Assembly: GCA_034766995.1 (NCBI GenBank)
Contig: CM068316.1
Coordinates: forward strand, 11,759,000 to 11,822,999
Reading direction: 5' to 3'
Length of the DNA: 64,000 nucleotides
Source of the DNA: Acanthacorydalis orientalis
Taxonomy: Eukaryota; Arthropoda; Insecta; Megaloptera; Corydalidae
Made by a program: the position numbers and the translations under genes. This document shows, one piece after another, positions 11,850-23,360 of the stretch. Each line of letters opens with the position of its first letter. The stretch's first letter is position 1. Under the pieces are notes generated by a model. The model was not told where the DNA came from. It saw nothing but the letters and a program-made list of their open reading frames with translations, and searched no databases.

Positions 11850-12164
11850 TACAGAATGATTTTTCATCCAACTCACAAACTACAAAAAAGTTTTCCGATT
11901 AAAAATGTTCAATAATTTATAATCGATCATTTTTGATTGTTGCTTATGCGTGTTTTTAAGAGATATCATCATCTTCATAATAAAGAAAAAAAAGTTCTAT
12001 ATCTTAGCGCTTTGGGAATAATATATACTCCATAGAAATGTGTATGTACAACTATAAATCGATCATTAATCGGTTATTCAAGGTTTTAGAATACATTTTC
12101 TTTGTTATTTTGAGGCAAGTGAAAAATTAATTTATGAAAGTGAATTTAGTTTCAGTGTCAGAAC
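11850..12164. repeat. foldback family F, copy with both arms
   Basis: The left arm runs from TTTTTCATCCAACTCACAAA through AAAAATGTTCAATAA, and the right arm from TTAGCGCTTTGGGAATAA to TTTATGAAAGTGAATTTAG and CAGTGTCAGAACTA. The right end abuts the mariner terminal repeat at 12167. Confidence 0.7.
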
Positions 12165-12359
12165 TATTAGGCTAGTAGGAAAATAATTGCGGGTTTTGTT
12201 TTCTGAATTCTAACCTTATTTTTTTCATTTAGTGTCATTTTATCGAATTCATATTAATATCATTTTAAAGTGAACTTTTCGATCTGCATTTTGGTAACAT
12301 CGTTTGGTTTTATCATTAATTTTGCTTCAAATTGGGCTATTGAACTAAAGGCGGAAAGA

Positions 12360-12600
12360 AATAAATAAGAGCAATTTTTTATATCCATTCAAAATGGGCT
12401 GTAAAGCAGCAGAAACTGCTTGTAAACTAAACGATGCTTTTAGTGTGAGTACTGTTAAGGAACGTACCGTACAATGGTGATTCTAAAAATTTCATGCTGG
12501 ACTCGAGAGCCTTGAAAATGAAGAAGGTCATGGGCGTTCTTCTTAGCTTACACAAAAGCTAAGCATTAGTCATCCAACAGCTCTGGAACACTTAAAACAG
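12360..12600 (+). pseudogene. mariner N-terminal HTH remnant
   Basis: Within the 499-base element, frames read a decayed mariner paired helix-turn-helix: FKMGCKAAETACKLNDAF-like sequence, then TVKERTVQW, LESLENEEGHGRSS, and VSHPTALEHLKQ. The match to the better-kept copy at 40220-41035 is clear at DNA level (GTTAAGGAACGTACCGTACA). Stops and frameshifts are frequent and the catalytic domain is absent. Confidence 0.7.
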
Positions 12601-13203
12601 CCAGTGTATGAATCTGTAGAGGAATTTGAAGGTCATGAACCGCAATTATTTTTTTATGAACCTAATATTCTGTCGTTGTCATCAACTCTCTTATCATATT
12701 TAATTTCATCGTCCTCTACTACATTAACAATCGATTTGTCTGTATAATTCAAATTCATTTTCACTTTTACTATTTTTAAAATATTGACAGTAAGTTTCTC
12801 TTTTTTCCATTTTTTTATAGACGAAAACAAATTATTTAACAACTTATATTTATAATTTTACATATAATATTGTCAATGTAGAATTTGTAGAGGTGCAATG
12901 TAGATTATACATCATCATAGTGGCGCCTATGAAATTGTAGTACATACTATGAATGCATCAGAGTAGTGCCAATGGAGTGAAAAGGGATAAAATTCTTTGT
13001 GCTATTTAATTCTATTTTATATTCTTTATGGCATTTCTTAATTTAATAAAACAGCTACTGTTAAATGGATGTGTGTGTATTTCATAATTAAATTTTATTG
13101 TCATTTTACTTTTCTTCAATTGTAAATGCGTTTTTTGTCTTTCCTAAATAGAAAAAGTTTTTAGACAATATTCTGTCTGATATATGAATTCATATCCTGT
13201 TTT

Positions 13204-13324
<121 letters not shown>

Positions 13325-14529
13325 ATTAATCTGTAATAAAATTAAAACATTTCCCTTACTTTTTGTTATTAATTAAACTTTTTAAACTTTCTAATATGTC
13401 CTTGTCTTGTGAGTTAATGTTATTGATATGAATTATGAAAAAAATGAAAAAGAATAAGTTAATTCAAATTAACACAAACTTTGATTTCAGCTTTTATATA
13501 TTCAATAATTTTTTTATTTCATTTTACAATACCTTCTCGCACATGTTTTAACAGCGCGCGTTCTGTTCGACCGCAGCTATCTGAACAAACCACAACTAAG
13601 CTTTAACAACTAGTTTTAACTATAAGGTCTTGTGCAAGCGATAAGACCTATATTGTGTAATTTCATAGCATGGTTTCGAATGTTAATGGCAAATTCGAGA
13701 TTCCGTTCTTGTTCTGATTCTGTTTCATTATTTTCAAAGAAATGTTACTACAAACAATGTTTTTAATTTTATGTTCCAAGAAATACTAAATATTTTCTTT
13801 TATTACTTTAGGCAATCTTATTATTATAAATATATTCATTTATTCTTATAATAATTACTATTTTTATAATTTTGTTTATTAATGAAATGTATTCAAATAT
13901 TGTTTTTATTAATACTATAGGATTTAAATTCTTAACATTGATTAGTGTTGTCCTCTCTAGTTTTTACTTTTTTCTATCTGAATATTTTTCAAAGTTTATG
14001 AGAAAATAAAATAGAATATGCAAATTTACAAATATCTTGTAGAAATATTTTGTAAATAAAGTGTAACAAATCGTTCAGTAATATAAGTATGGAAAAAAAG
14101 TTTTGACATTTTTGATCAGAAAAATTTTATAGTTTCCGGGAAAAAATCATTTATGAAAAAAAGATTTGTTCATTCTTTTTATGCGTCCATTATGTACTAT
14201 TTCATAGATTTGTTTCGGCACATTTGATTGCTGGATTAAATCGAAAATCAGTTTTAATAAACGTATGATACATAAGAGTAAGATAGCAATTAGAAGTTAT
14301 AATACATAGATGGATTATAAGATTATAATAGTCATTCTTCTTAAATCAGTGGGTTGAAGTTTGTTCCAACTTCTTTTTTGTTACTTTTATTCACTATATT
14401 TTTCTATGAATTTTTCAGAAAATTTGTTGTTTATTTAGGTGATCTACCACCCTTACCACAAAACATCTAACTTACAAGAATAAAGATTTTTTCGGAGTTA
14501 TCTACTCGTGGAAAAATGATTTCATTAAA

Positions 14530-14910
14530 ATTAAATGATCTTCTCTGTTTGGTTGAATTTTCGAAGTAATACTTCTTCTATACTTTCCCAGCTGTTTTTG
14601 TAAAATTCCGTATTTCGTCGATCACGAACGATATTATTCTTCTTATGTTACTAAGCACTGAAGCTTATGATTCGCATCAATGAAAAATCATGAACGTATA
14701 GCGAACCGTTATTTTTTTAAAAATTGAAGGCAATTTTAGGCTATCCTTCTCACAATTTAACCAGAAAAGCTCCAGAGTGGCTACGAAGATACTCTTTTAC
14801 TGATTTGAATGTCTTGATTCCAGTATCATTTAAGATAAATATTTTATATGTTTGAAGGTAAAACTCTTTCAAATTTTTCATGGGTGAAGCAAGAGAAATT
14901 AATATTATAT
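14530..14910 (-). pseudogene. unidentified decayed coding remnant
   Basis: The minus strand has two stretches with protein-like composition in a region otherwise full of stops: about 14765-14905 reads SPMKNLKEFYLQTYKIFIL then GIKTFKSVKEYLRSHSGAF, and about 14530-14645 reads NNIVRDRRNTEFYKNSWESI then EVLLRKFNQTEKI. Stops separate them. I do not recognise a family. It may be an old transposon or a retrocopy. Confidence 0.3.
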
Positions 14911-15289
14911 TATCTCTCCACTATCTTCGAAACCGCAACTCATTTGATTAGACAATAATTATGACAAAATTTTGAATCATTTGTATAAAAAGTAGTATAC
15001 AATTATCATTAACTATAGGCTATTCTCTTGATTATAATTTTTCAAAACCCAGTACCTTAAATGCCAAACATAATATAATGAGACAGTATTTATTATTACG
15101 AAATATGCCAATTGAAGATATGTTTATTTATTTACAAGATCTATAAATTGCAATCTAGTTTTCTAATAACTGTTTACTAATTTTAAAGTATTTTCGTTTT
15201 AATATTGGAATATTTCTACAAAAGACTAAACAAAACATTTTTTCTTCGATCAAAATGTTCTATAATTATTGTTATTATAGTATGTAAGC

Positions 15290-15291
<2 letters not shown>

Positions 15292-15324
<33 letters not shown>
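15292..15324. repeat. (TA)n microsatellite
   Basis: Pure TA run, in the interval between the decayed remnant at 14.5 kb and the candidate exon at 15.5 kb. Confidence 0.95.
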
Positions 15325-15327
<3 letters not shown>

Positions 15328-15491
15328 TATGTAATATTTGAATATATTGACCCATTTTATATAATTTTTTTGGTGATATGAACTAAGTCCAAACGTAAAG
15401 GATAATTTAAAAAATAATATTTATCCTTTGTTTATGCTTTTTATTAATATAATTTTTGTAGATAATTCTCTCTAATTTCTATATACTTACA

Positions 15492-15602
15492 TTAACGTTT
15501 AATGAGTTCGTGGATTCTATCCTGGAAAAAATTCTTGATCTGTTGCATGGTTACTCTTGCACCATTTTTAATAACCTCATGTTTTACATTTTTACTGCGC
15601 TC
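15492..15602 (-). CDS. candidate terminal exon of an unknown minus-strand gene
   Basis: On the minus strand an AG acceptor (15604-15603) after T-rich sequence opens a 37-codon phase-0 frame ending in TAA at 15494-15492. It encodes ERSKNVKHEVIKNGARVTMQ, then QIKNFFQDRIHELIKR. The peptide is charged and amphipathic, unlike the random Ile/Phe/Asn-rich frames nearby, and the other two frames contain stops. No upstream exon with a matching donor was found, and I do not recognise the protein. It could equally be a fragment of a decayed element. Confidence 0.35.
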   Translation of the reverse strand, partial: ERSKNVKHEVIKNGARVTMQQIKNFFQDRIHELIKR

Positions 15603-16489
15603 CTATAATTTAAAATTTATAAAAATATATAACAAGACTAGAGGCGATATGCTACAATTTATATAGACATAAACAATACTTTTCGAGAAAAATGTATCTT
15701 TAGAGTGGTTTCACAAGTGTTTGTGGAGCCATAAGATGTGACTGTATAGATGAGAACACATTGTTCAATACATGTGTTCATATGGAGTTCGTATGAATGG
15801 ATATACTGACAACAATATGTTTTCAATTATGGAGCTTCATTTTATGACTGGTGTAAAATCACTTATTCTTAGTATTAGATATTCATTATAATAGGCAAGA
15901 AGTACCATACATCTCCACCGTGATCGAATAATGATGAACATTCTGAGACTGAATTAGAAAAAAGTTTGACTAAAATTTAAAGTATTTTTTTTCCAAATGC
16001 ACTGCTCTCCACATGTTTAAATGTTTTTCGAACATTAGTATATCTACCATTAATAATATTTTTATTAATATATTGTACCAATAAACATATATACAGTTTA
16101 TTTTTGATACACGCACGAATAGTGATGGATGAAGTTATTTTTGTTTTACATGTATATTTTTCAGTAGATACGTTTGTTAGTTAGAGCTGAGTATTCTATA
16201 ATAAATCATAATTGAACATGCTTCATCCATATATCATTTGAAAACAGATTATCCAGTCTTCGAGCCAATAAACTTTATTTTATTTTATCTCATTGTTTTG
16301 GAATATAAAAATATTCTGAATAAAAACTATTGTTTACTTTTTTCGATTGTCCACTATACATATATTTCTTAATCATCGCGAATACCTCCTACTCTATTGT
16401 TTCATACCATAAATCGTCCATATATGTATAAAACCAAATAATAAATTGCGAAACATTAAAAGGAAATAATTATTTTACAAAAAAAGCGA

Positions 16490-16830
16490 CTGCGAATAGC
16501 GTATGTTCAATTAGTACGTATATCAAAACCGGCTCTCGTATATTAGTTCGAAATCAACACACAGTGCAGAACAACCGCGTGTCTTTGGCACACACATACA
16601 CAAAACGTGCAATATTTTAAATCAAACAACAATCAATTCTCGTGCATCAATATCAGAGACGTGTAGTGGGCGTGGCGATTTGAAGCACGTCATCAAACAA
16701 TTGAATGCAAGCAATGCTGTGTGAATGCAGCAACGCATGCCATAACAATACGTTCGTAAAACAGCCGCAGCGTGGGGCTATGTCTCTCTATGGTGCGGGG
16801 GCCGCGCTGCGAACTTTAATGAAAGGCAAT
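16490..16830. promoter_or_regulatory. GC-richer unique island
   Basis: A repeat-free stretch of raised GC in AT-rich surroundings, with a GGGCGTGGC box (KLF/Sp-type) at 16668-16676. The overlapping frames on both strands (16705-16899 and 16778-17095) show no protein family. Probably intronic or intergenic regulatory DNA. The sequence between 15610 and 16490 shows nothing I can annotate. Confidence 0.3.
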
Positions 16831-17292
16831 CGAATGCGCTATTGTTGTTTTTGTTGTTTTTTCCTATGTAAATTGTTTGACGGATTTTTGTATAAGTGAA
16901 TACTGCAAAATAAAAGTAGTTGAGGAAAATGATTGGATAAATTCTCCTGGAAATCCATATGCTGATATCTATTGTTGGAAAACAAATCTGAAGACGATTA
17001 CTGAAAAAATCATCAAAAATTGAGTATATAATTAGAGTGCACGCGGTACAACTGTTCTGCCCTTTTACTGTATTAAAGAAAAACTTTATTCTCATCGACT
17101 AAATTTTGTTAAGTTACTGTAGTTGTATTTTGGAATGACGAGTTTCAGCTTTTGATATATATTGTTTGAGAGCTAGATCATACTCATTATTATGAACTGC
17201 AGAAGATGACTCAAAAGCTGAAACCAGACATAGAAAATATCATTTCAAAAATAAATTTTGTATTAGCCAAAAAGTGTTCTTCCGAATTTAAA

Positions 17293-17295
<3 letters not shown>

Positions 17296-17378
<83 letters not shown>
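17296..17378. repeat. compound (TA)n(GA)n microsatellite
   Basis: About 54 bases of TA followed by about 28 bases of GA. Confidence 0.95.
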
Positions 17379-17382
<4 letters not shown>

Positions 17383-17931
17383 AAATAAATGTTTTAAGAC
17401 ATAAATACTACTTATTCGATTTTAATGTCATTTCCGATGTAGATTGAAAGAATAAATTGATTTCATCAGCATTAAATTATTCATTTGCCTTGTATCTTTC
17501 TTTTATTTTGGATGATTGAATCCAATCATCTCTGTTAAAGTGTTTGACGTTAAACTCTTATCCAATCATTTTTCTTAAGATTATCTCAAATATGTGGAAT
17601 TAGTGAATTGAACTTTTGGCGCATTGACTTTTTGCAAGTTTGACAATTTTAATCGTTTTCAATTGCAAGATTATTCCTCTTATTGGCACACGTTTACTTC
17701 ATTGATGTTTAAGCTATGACAAAGAAACTTCTACATTTTGATGTCAATCAAAATCAATACTATATTTGTGGATCATATAAAATTATTGTAAGGTAAAAAT
17801 CGTTTTGTTACTTGCTTTATTTAGTAAATGTTACATTATTTTTTATGAAAGAAGCTCTTTCACGAACTTCTTATATTTTCATTTCGTTATTGACTAAAAT
17901 GTTCACTATATTCAAAGTTGCTATAAATGAA

Positions 17932-17935
<4 letters not shown>

Positions 17936-18009
<74 letters not shown>

Positions 18010-18264
18010 ATATATATATATATATATATAATTGAAATATTTGGAAATAATTCACTTCTAAAAAAGATATTTTAAATCATTCATATCTGTAAAATAGCTA
18101 TATCTCAGACAAAATAAATAATAAATATTTTTTTAACATTCGTATTAGTGGATGACGAATACATTCATTAATAATTTGATCTTCTAAACTTGCCATTTTA
18201 TTAATTTGAAGTACGAGTAATTTTATGATATTAATGTTTTAAATATATAAAAATATATTTGTAC

Positions 18265-18322
<58 letters not shown>
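17936..18322. repeat. clustered (TA)n tracts
   Basis: TA runs at about 17936-18031 and 18268-18322 separated by AT-rich sequence. Confidence 0.95.
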
Positions 18323-18326
<4 letters not shown>

Positions 18327-20040
18327 ATACTTTAAACATCTTAAAAGATGAATAAATAATAGTAACAAGATAAAAAATTAAATGTGAATGCTGTGAATAT
18401 CTAAAATTAGAATGTAAAGTTGGTTAAAAAAGATAATCATATTTTTTCCATGATAAACACATAAATTATCATGGAAATTATTCGTCAACATTCTCAATTA
18501 TAAAAAAAAAACACAGTTTAACGTAGATTTTTTTATATAGTTTCAAATATTTGGAATTAGCAACAAATAATGGTTTCATTTTGGAAATTAGATTTATTGG
18601 TACTCCATTTAAAAGAAATTAACATATAAATAAAAAAGAACAACAAAAATAACCTTGAAATAGAACTCGACATATCTACCGTGGACATATCTAAGTGGAA
18701 TATTGCTTTCTATCTCAAACTTAATTTTGTAAATAAAATATGCTGTATATAAACAAAAATGTTAATATAATAAAGTATGACGTATTAGTAATTTTGAATA
18801 ATTTACATATTTTTGAAACTAATAACATAATTTCATTATTTATGCAAGAAATATGTTTTATTAATACCTTTCTTTTAAAAATATGTTACTAATACAATAT
18901 GTAAATAGAAATAAGTTCCAAATCCTCGAATTCCATATATAACTAATGATAAAAAGTCTTGAAAAAATATCTAGCACATTACTTATTTTTATGAAATTAG
19001 TCACAGAAAAATAATATCGTAAATTATTTAAAATACGAGAATGGAATTATATTTTAAACATGTCAGATAATTTCTTAAAAAAGCTCTTATTTAAAATCAC
19101 TTAACTCGATTCTAGTATGTTTTCAGAAACACTTGTGCTTGCAACAGACGGCTTAACATCACCTTCGTTAATATACAATTGTCCTGTCGTTTGCAGTTAA
19201 CAAAAAAGTCGGTTAAATGTCAGCTAGTTTTCTGCTATTTTCATTTATTGTAAAAAAAACAACAGTGCGATTTGAACTGACAAATCTATTTCTTTAATAG
19301 TAATTATATCAAAATCTACCGATTGTAAAAAGCAATGTCATTATCATCATAAAATATCGAAAGAGGTGCTTTTTATTTTTATTTATGATCTTCAACATTT
19401 TATTGATTTATCTTCACTAGGTATTCCACTGTGATATCTATGTTATTGTTCTTCATGAGCTGTTTAAGTTGAACAGTATGCAGGTCGGCATGTATTTCTG
19501 TATGAAATTGCTGAACAATTGGGAAATTTAGAACAAAGTTTAAATTGTTATATCATTGACTATAACATCACAGTTTGTATATATTTTAAAAAAAATAATA
19601 ATAATTCGTTGTTTATATTCACGCATGTTTTGAACTTAGTAAGAGTTTATTCTATAAACGGAAATATTATTGTATTTAAAATTTTGAGAAAGAAATACAA
19701 GAGAAATCAATAACTAATAGAAATATGCAAAAAATACATTTTATGAAAATATAAGTTAATATGAATCACTGTTTTTAAATATAAACACCCTACTTTTTAG
19801 TCAATATAATTGGTTTAATGTTCGACTAATTCACTAATTGTCTAAATAAAAAAATGTATTTATTATACTTGAAGTGTATAATAAATTACTATTTGAAATA
19901 CAACAAAAGATCCATTCATGTCGCACATTTAGCCACAAGTGTATCTTAAATTTTACACTTTTTTATTGTCAAAAAAATTAACACGTTTTATCATTTCTTA
20001 AATATAAAAATCGGAAGATGTAAGATTAAAACTGTAAGGA
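18323..20040. other. AT-rich stretch with no recognised gene
   Basis: I see no coding frame, repeat family or RNA gene here apart from a 12-bp hairpin at 18445-18477 (TTTCCATGATAA / TTATCATGGAAA). Confidence 0.6.
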
Positions 20041-20183
20041 GGGTTTTCAAAAATGAAATTTTTATTCGTTCTACAAATCGTAAAAATTATGATCAAAAAT
20101 GTTCAATAATTGATTATTGACCATTTTTGATTTTTATTTATTCATATTTTGATGGCGATGGCTGTCACTATCGTGCTCTAATA

Positions 20184-20944
20184 CAATATTTTTCAACCTT
20201 TTTTGCGACCGTGGCCCTCTTCCGACCTTGTTTCCTTCCTGTGGCCCCCATGTTCAACTGGTAGAAAGGTAGTTATGTAAATGTTTTGTTTGTAAATAGA
20301 ACATATTTTATTATAATTTTTATAATTTATACAAAATACAATAATTAAATAAAAATTTATACTTTAAGTATTTCTTGATCAATGTGACCCTTGTGCTTGA
20401 TGGCCAGAAACAAGTTTTTTTTATATTCGGTTCGATTGCTGTGACCGATAACGAAAGATCACCTCTGTCCATTATGTTAAGGTGATTCCGCGTTAGGCTA
20501 AGTAAATAATTCATACGACTGAAACCTGATTCTACCAAACACGAAGTAAAAAATGCCATGAAAAACAATTTTACTTTATCCCATAACTATTAAATCTTTT
20601 TAGATATTGTACTCTTGATTTATTGTACTCTAAAAATGGCATTTTTCTTGACTGAAAGTTATTTTGGATACTATGTTGCTCTGTAGCTCTATGAGCGCTT
20701 CGTAAATTCTGTTGATGGTCCCTTCTCTGTTCACTTCACTTCTGTTTTCTTTATTCTTCACTGCTTTATTTTCTTTTCTGTTTTCTTTTCTCAACCACCT
20801 CTCTGTTTTCTTCATTTCTCACTTCTCTCTATGGCCCTCTAATCTTGTGCCGTGGCCCTCCTTTTACATGATTTTTACCTGCGGCCTCTTTGGTATATCT
20901 TAGAGCTCTTTGGGGGCCATATGGCTCCAGGTTGAGAACCTCTG
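20184..20944 (-). mobile_element. hAT element remnant with terminal repeats and 8-bp target duplication
   Basis: The 761-base element starts CAATATTTTTCAACC and its other end, read in reverse, is CAGAGGTTCTCAACC: the hAT-type CAG..GTTCTCAACC terminal repeat with a decayed left end. The flanks are CTCTAATA and CTCTAAGA, a 7-of-8 match as expected for hAT 8-bp target duplication. GTGGCCCTC-type subterminal motifs recur near both ends. Most of the transposase is gone; only its C-terminus remains (separate entry). Confidence 0.85.
20440..20568 (-). pseudogene. hAT transposase C-terminal dimerisation fragment
   Basis: The minus strand reads SCLVESGFSRMNYLLSLTRN, then HLNIMDRGDLSLSVTAIEPNI. This is the conserved end of the hAT C-terminal dimerisation region in the ZBED/SCAND3-like group, where S.AESGFS.ln.L.t..RN.L....L.l.l....P.I is typical. 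It sits inside the hAT element at 20184-20944 and is the only part of the transposase left. The upstream catalytic domain and BED finger are deleted, so it is non-functional. Confidence 0.75.
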
Positions 20945-21313
20945 CTCTAAGATATAGAGAATGTTTCTGTACCTTAGCGTCTTAATGATGATTGCATCGT
21001 TATCGAAGTGCACATAAACAATTGTCAAAAACTATTCATCATTAATTATTGAATATTTTTGTTCAGAATAAATGTTATGATTTGTAGGATGGGTGAAAGA
21101 TTAATTTGCGAATGTGAATTTAACCACTCTTTACGTAGTTAGTTCTGTAGCTAAGTTCACTTACACAAATTAATTTTTCACTCTCTTCGCATCTTTTTCT
21201 GTACCTTAGAGTTCCTTTTTTAGCTTAATATTCTATCTTTACTAGTTGAAACTGGATGTTATATTCCGTATTGTATGTAAATTACCATTATTTAAAAAAC
21301 ATTAATTTTAATG

Positions 21314-21398
21314 CTATTTTTTCTTCTCCTCGATGTGACTATTATTTGTATTTAATTCTTCATTACTGGTTTTGTCTTTCCATATCTTCAAATGAGTA
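21314..21398 (-). CDS. candidate exon 2 (terminal) of a small minus-strand gene
   Basis: An AG acceptor (21400-21399 on the minus strand) after pyrimidine-rich sequence (TACTCTATTACCTCTATTC) opens a frame that starts with the third base of a codon. It reads (S)THLKIWKDKTSNEELNTNN, then SHIEEKKK and TAG at 21316-21314. The phase matches the donor of exon 1 at 21850-22061, giving a 98-codon protein across a 451-base intron. An ATTAAA follows within a few bases of the stop. The protein is not recognised. Confidence 0.4.
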
Positions 21399-21849
21399 CT
21401 ATCAATATCAATATGAATAGAGGTAATAGAGTACCAAATCCAAAGAATAGTGACATCAAGGACAAGAAAAATTAATTCAAATTCAGGTACACACAATTAC
21501 AAATATTAATTTTTGTAATTAAATGTAAGTTAAAAATATCCAAGTATACAAAATCAAATAACCATTATTTAATCAAGGAATTCTTTCCCTTTCTACGTTT
21601 ACATCTTCTCCAAAATAAACTTAATGTTAACCATTATTCAACGTTTAATATACAATTTAAAATACGAGTACAATAAAATAATTTTCAAGAGACATCTACA
21701 CTGTTATACTTGTTTACGTCTCTTTTTTCTTATTATTTATCGAATAAATTGAATTTCTTGATCAGTACACAATATTTGATGGACAGCTTGAGTGACTTGA
21801 TAAATATTAACTTGCGTACTTGATTACGAAAGAGTTCAATTAATTATAC

Positions 21850-22061
21850 CTGTAATGGCGACCGGATGAATTTTGATATAAAAATGTATCAGAAATATTT
21901 TCAACCGTGTCGACAACATTGAAATTTGAAAAGCGTTTTGCAATTATGTCAATCAAAAGTATATCGTGCATTTTGACTTGATATAACGAATTAACATTGA
22001 TATGTGTAATTTCGTAAAGGTTAACATCTTCACTGTCACTGTCAATCATATTATCAGACAT
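21850..22061 (-). CDS. candidate exon 1 of a small minus-strand gene
   Basis: It starts at ATG (22061-22059 on the minus strand) and runs 70 codons to a donor at 21849 (ACAG|GTATAA), ending in phase 2. It reads MSDNMIDSDSEDVNLYEITH, INVNSLYQVKMHDILLIDII, AKRFSNFNVVDTVENISD, then TFLYQNSSGRHY. Composition is varied, with an acidic N-terminus, and is unlike the low-complexity frames nearby. With exon 2 (21314-21398) it gives a soluble-looking protein of 98 residues with no signal peptide or membrane segment. I do not recognise a family, and without transcript evidence it remains a prediction. Confidence 0.45.
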
Positions 22062-22146
22062 TCCAAATTAAAAATTGCATGTGTAATTAATTTCAATGGC
22101 ACGAAATGTTTTCTATTTGCATATTTTGATTTTTAGAAACATTGAT

Positions 22147-22246
<100 letters not shown>

Positions 22247-22254
22247 TATCGTCA

Positions 22255-22400
22255 GTTTTTGACGATTCAATGTTGAATAAATATGGCATTACCATCAAAA
22301 TGCGGATAAGTAATAATCAAAAAAGTAATAATTAAATATTGAACATTTTTAATTAGAATATTTTTGTATTTTATAGACTGAGTGAAAAATACATCTATAA
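22255..22400. repeat. foldback family F, right arm
   Basis: Contains GGCATTACCATCAAAATG, GATAAGTAATAATCAAAAAA, ATTGAACATTTTTAATTAG and a decayed TTTATAGACTGAGTGAAAAA block. Confidence 0.65.
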
Positions 22401-22567
22401 AAGAAACTCATTATTCATTTTAAATATATTAATAAGAACAGATTTGTTAATTTTTATATATTTCAGTACGAATTGGTTTTTATTTATTTCTTTTCTGATT
22501 GTCAATTCGTTTTAAAACTATAAAATGTTGTCGTTTTAAATCAAAAATAATACCTGCTGCCGTGTTC

Positions 22568-22584
22568 ATGGCCTCATTTGAAAA
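22568..22584 (+). CDS. possible first coding exon of a small plus-strand gene
   Basis: ATGGCCTCATTTGAAAA followed by GTAAAA. It encodes MASFE plus two bases (phase 2), which fits the acceptor phase of 23204 (joined codon AAG). This is offered only because start, phase and strand agree; the donor is weak and the exon is very short. Confidence 0.2.
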
Positions 22585-23203
22585 GTAAAAAAATCAATGT
22601 GTTCAAAACGAAAAATGCATTTTATTAATTATCTTGTACGTATTTAAATTATTGAAAATGTAAAATGAATATTAATTAAAGCAGATGTTAACATGTTGTA
22701 CATTATTCAATTAACATACAAATCACTCTTCAATGGGTGTTTTACAGTCTGTGTAGTTTTAGGTTCATAATTTATGAACATAATGGGTATTTATTTAGTA
22801 TATTGTACAGACATGCACACACGTGTATATATATATATATATATATATATATCATAGGGTAATGAAAAAAATATAACAAATAAATTATTATTTTATAGAG
22901 TAAACATTTTTACTAGACATTCAAATTTTATTTTAAAATAAGTATCACTTAGATTATAAATAAATTTTAAATATTTAAAAACTATTTATAATTTTAAAAT
23001 ACAATAGAATGATGTTTGTGTTGATTAATTAAAAGATTTTTGGTGCAATACTGGAACAATGTTATGTAGATATTTTTGAAAAATTCCAAAACGTATTAAA
23101 AATATGATTTTTAGTATTATCATTACATGCTCTTATGCCTTTGATTCCGTTAATGCTTCTTACTGATAATATTCATTGTTTCTGATTTCCATTTTTAATT
23201 TAG

Positions 23204-23309
23204 GAACATGCGCCATCACCAGGTTGATTTCAAACCACTATGTCTTGAAAATCTACCTGCATATGACACATATGATGAAATTACTAGTGCAAAACAGATA
23301 TTTGAGTAA
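23204..23309 (+). CDS. candidate terminal exon with poly(A) signal
   Basis: After TTTTTAATTTAG (acceptor AG 23202-23203) the frame needs two bases from an upstream exon and reads NMRHHQVDFKPLCLENLPAY, then DTYDEITSAKQIFE and TAA at 23307-23309. A canonical AATAAA lies at 23361-23366, 52 bases past the stop, followed by a T/G-rich stretch (TTTTTGTTGGTTG) typical of a downstream element. Composition is clearly protein-like. I do not recognise the protein. It may belong to a short gene starting at 22568 or to a longer one with exons not found. Confidence 0.45.
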
Positions 23310-23360
23310 TTCATAAAATTCGTTTTGTCTCTAACTAAATACATTGCTAAAAATGAAATC

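Larger units (their letters stand above)
11784..12665 (+). mobile_element. composite of mariner ends around a foldback repeat
   Basis: The interval starts TTAGGTCGATAGAAAAATAA and ends TTATTTTTTTATGAACCTAA, which are mariner terminal repeats in inverted orientation, with TA outside each. A second left terminal repeat at 12167 (TTAGGCTAGTAGGAAAATAA) begins a complete 499-base deletion derivative (12167-12665). The stretch between, 11850-12164, is a foldback family F copy with both arms. It is therefore either two mariner insertions or one insertion carrying foldback DNA. Confidence 0.65.
11680..12780. repeat. inverted duplication flanking a mariner composite
   Basis: A block of about 100 bases at 11683-11783 (+) recurs inverted at 12666-12770 with roughly 85 percent identity by eye. 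Both copies can be read as KMNLNYTDK, then VEDD.IKYD; the + copy has a stop. In each copy the block abuts a mariner terminal repeat at the same point (TA|TTAGG). The peptide is acidic and not recognised; it could be a fragment of a transposon protein. Confidence 0.7.
20045..21200. repeat. foldback family F copy split by a hAT insertion
   Basis: The left arm (20045-20183) and right arm (20945-21130) are reverse complements. They include GATCAAAAATGTTCAATAAT on the left, and ACCTTAGCG and GAAGTGCACATAAACAAT on the right. A second left-arm start (GTTCTGTAGCTAAGTTCACT) follows at about 21145. The hAT element at 20184-20944 sits at the centre, so the foldback copy is older. Confidence 0.75.
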
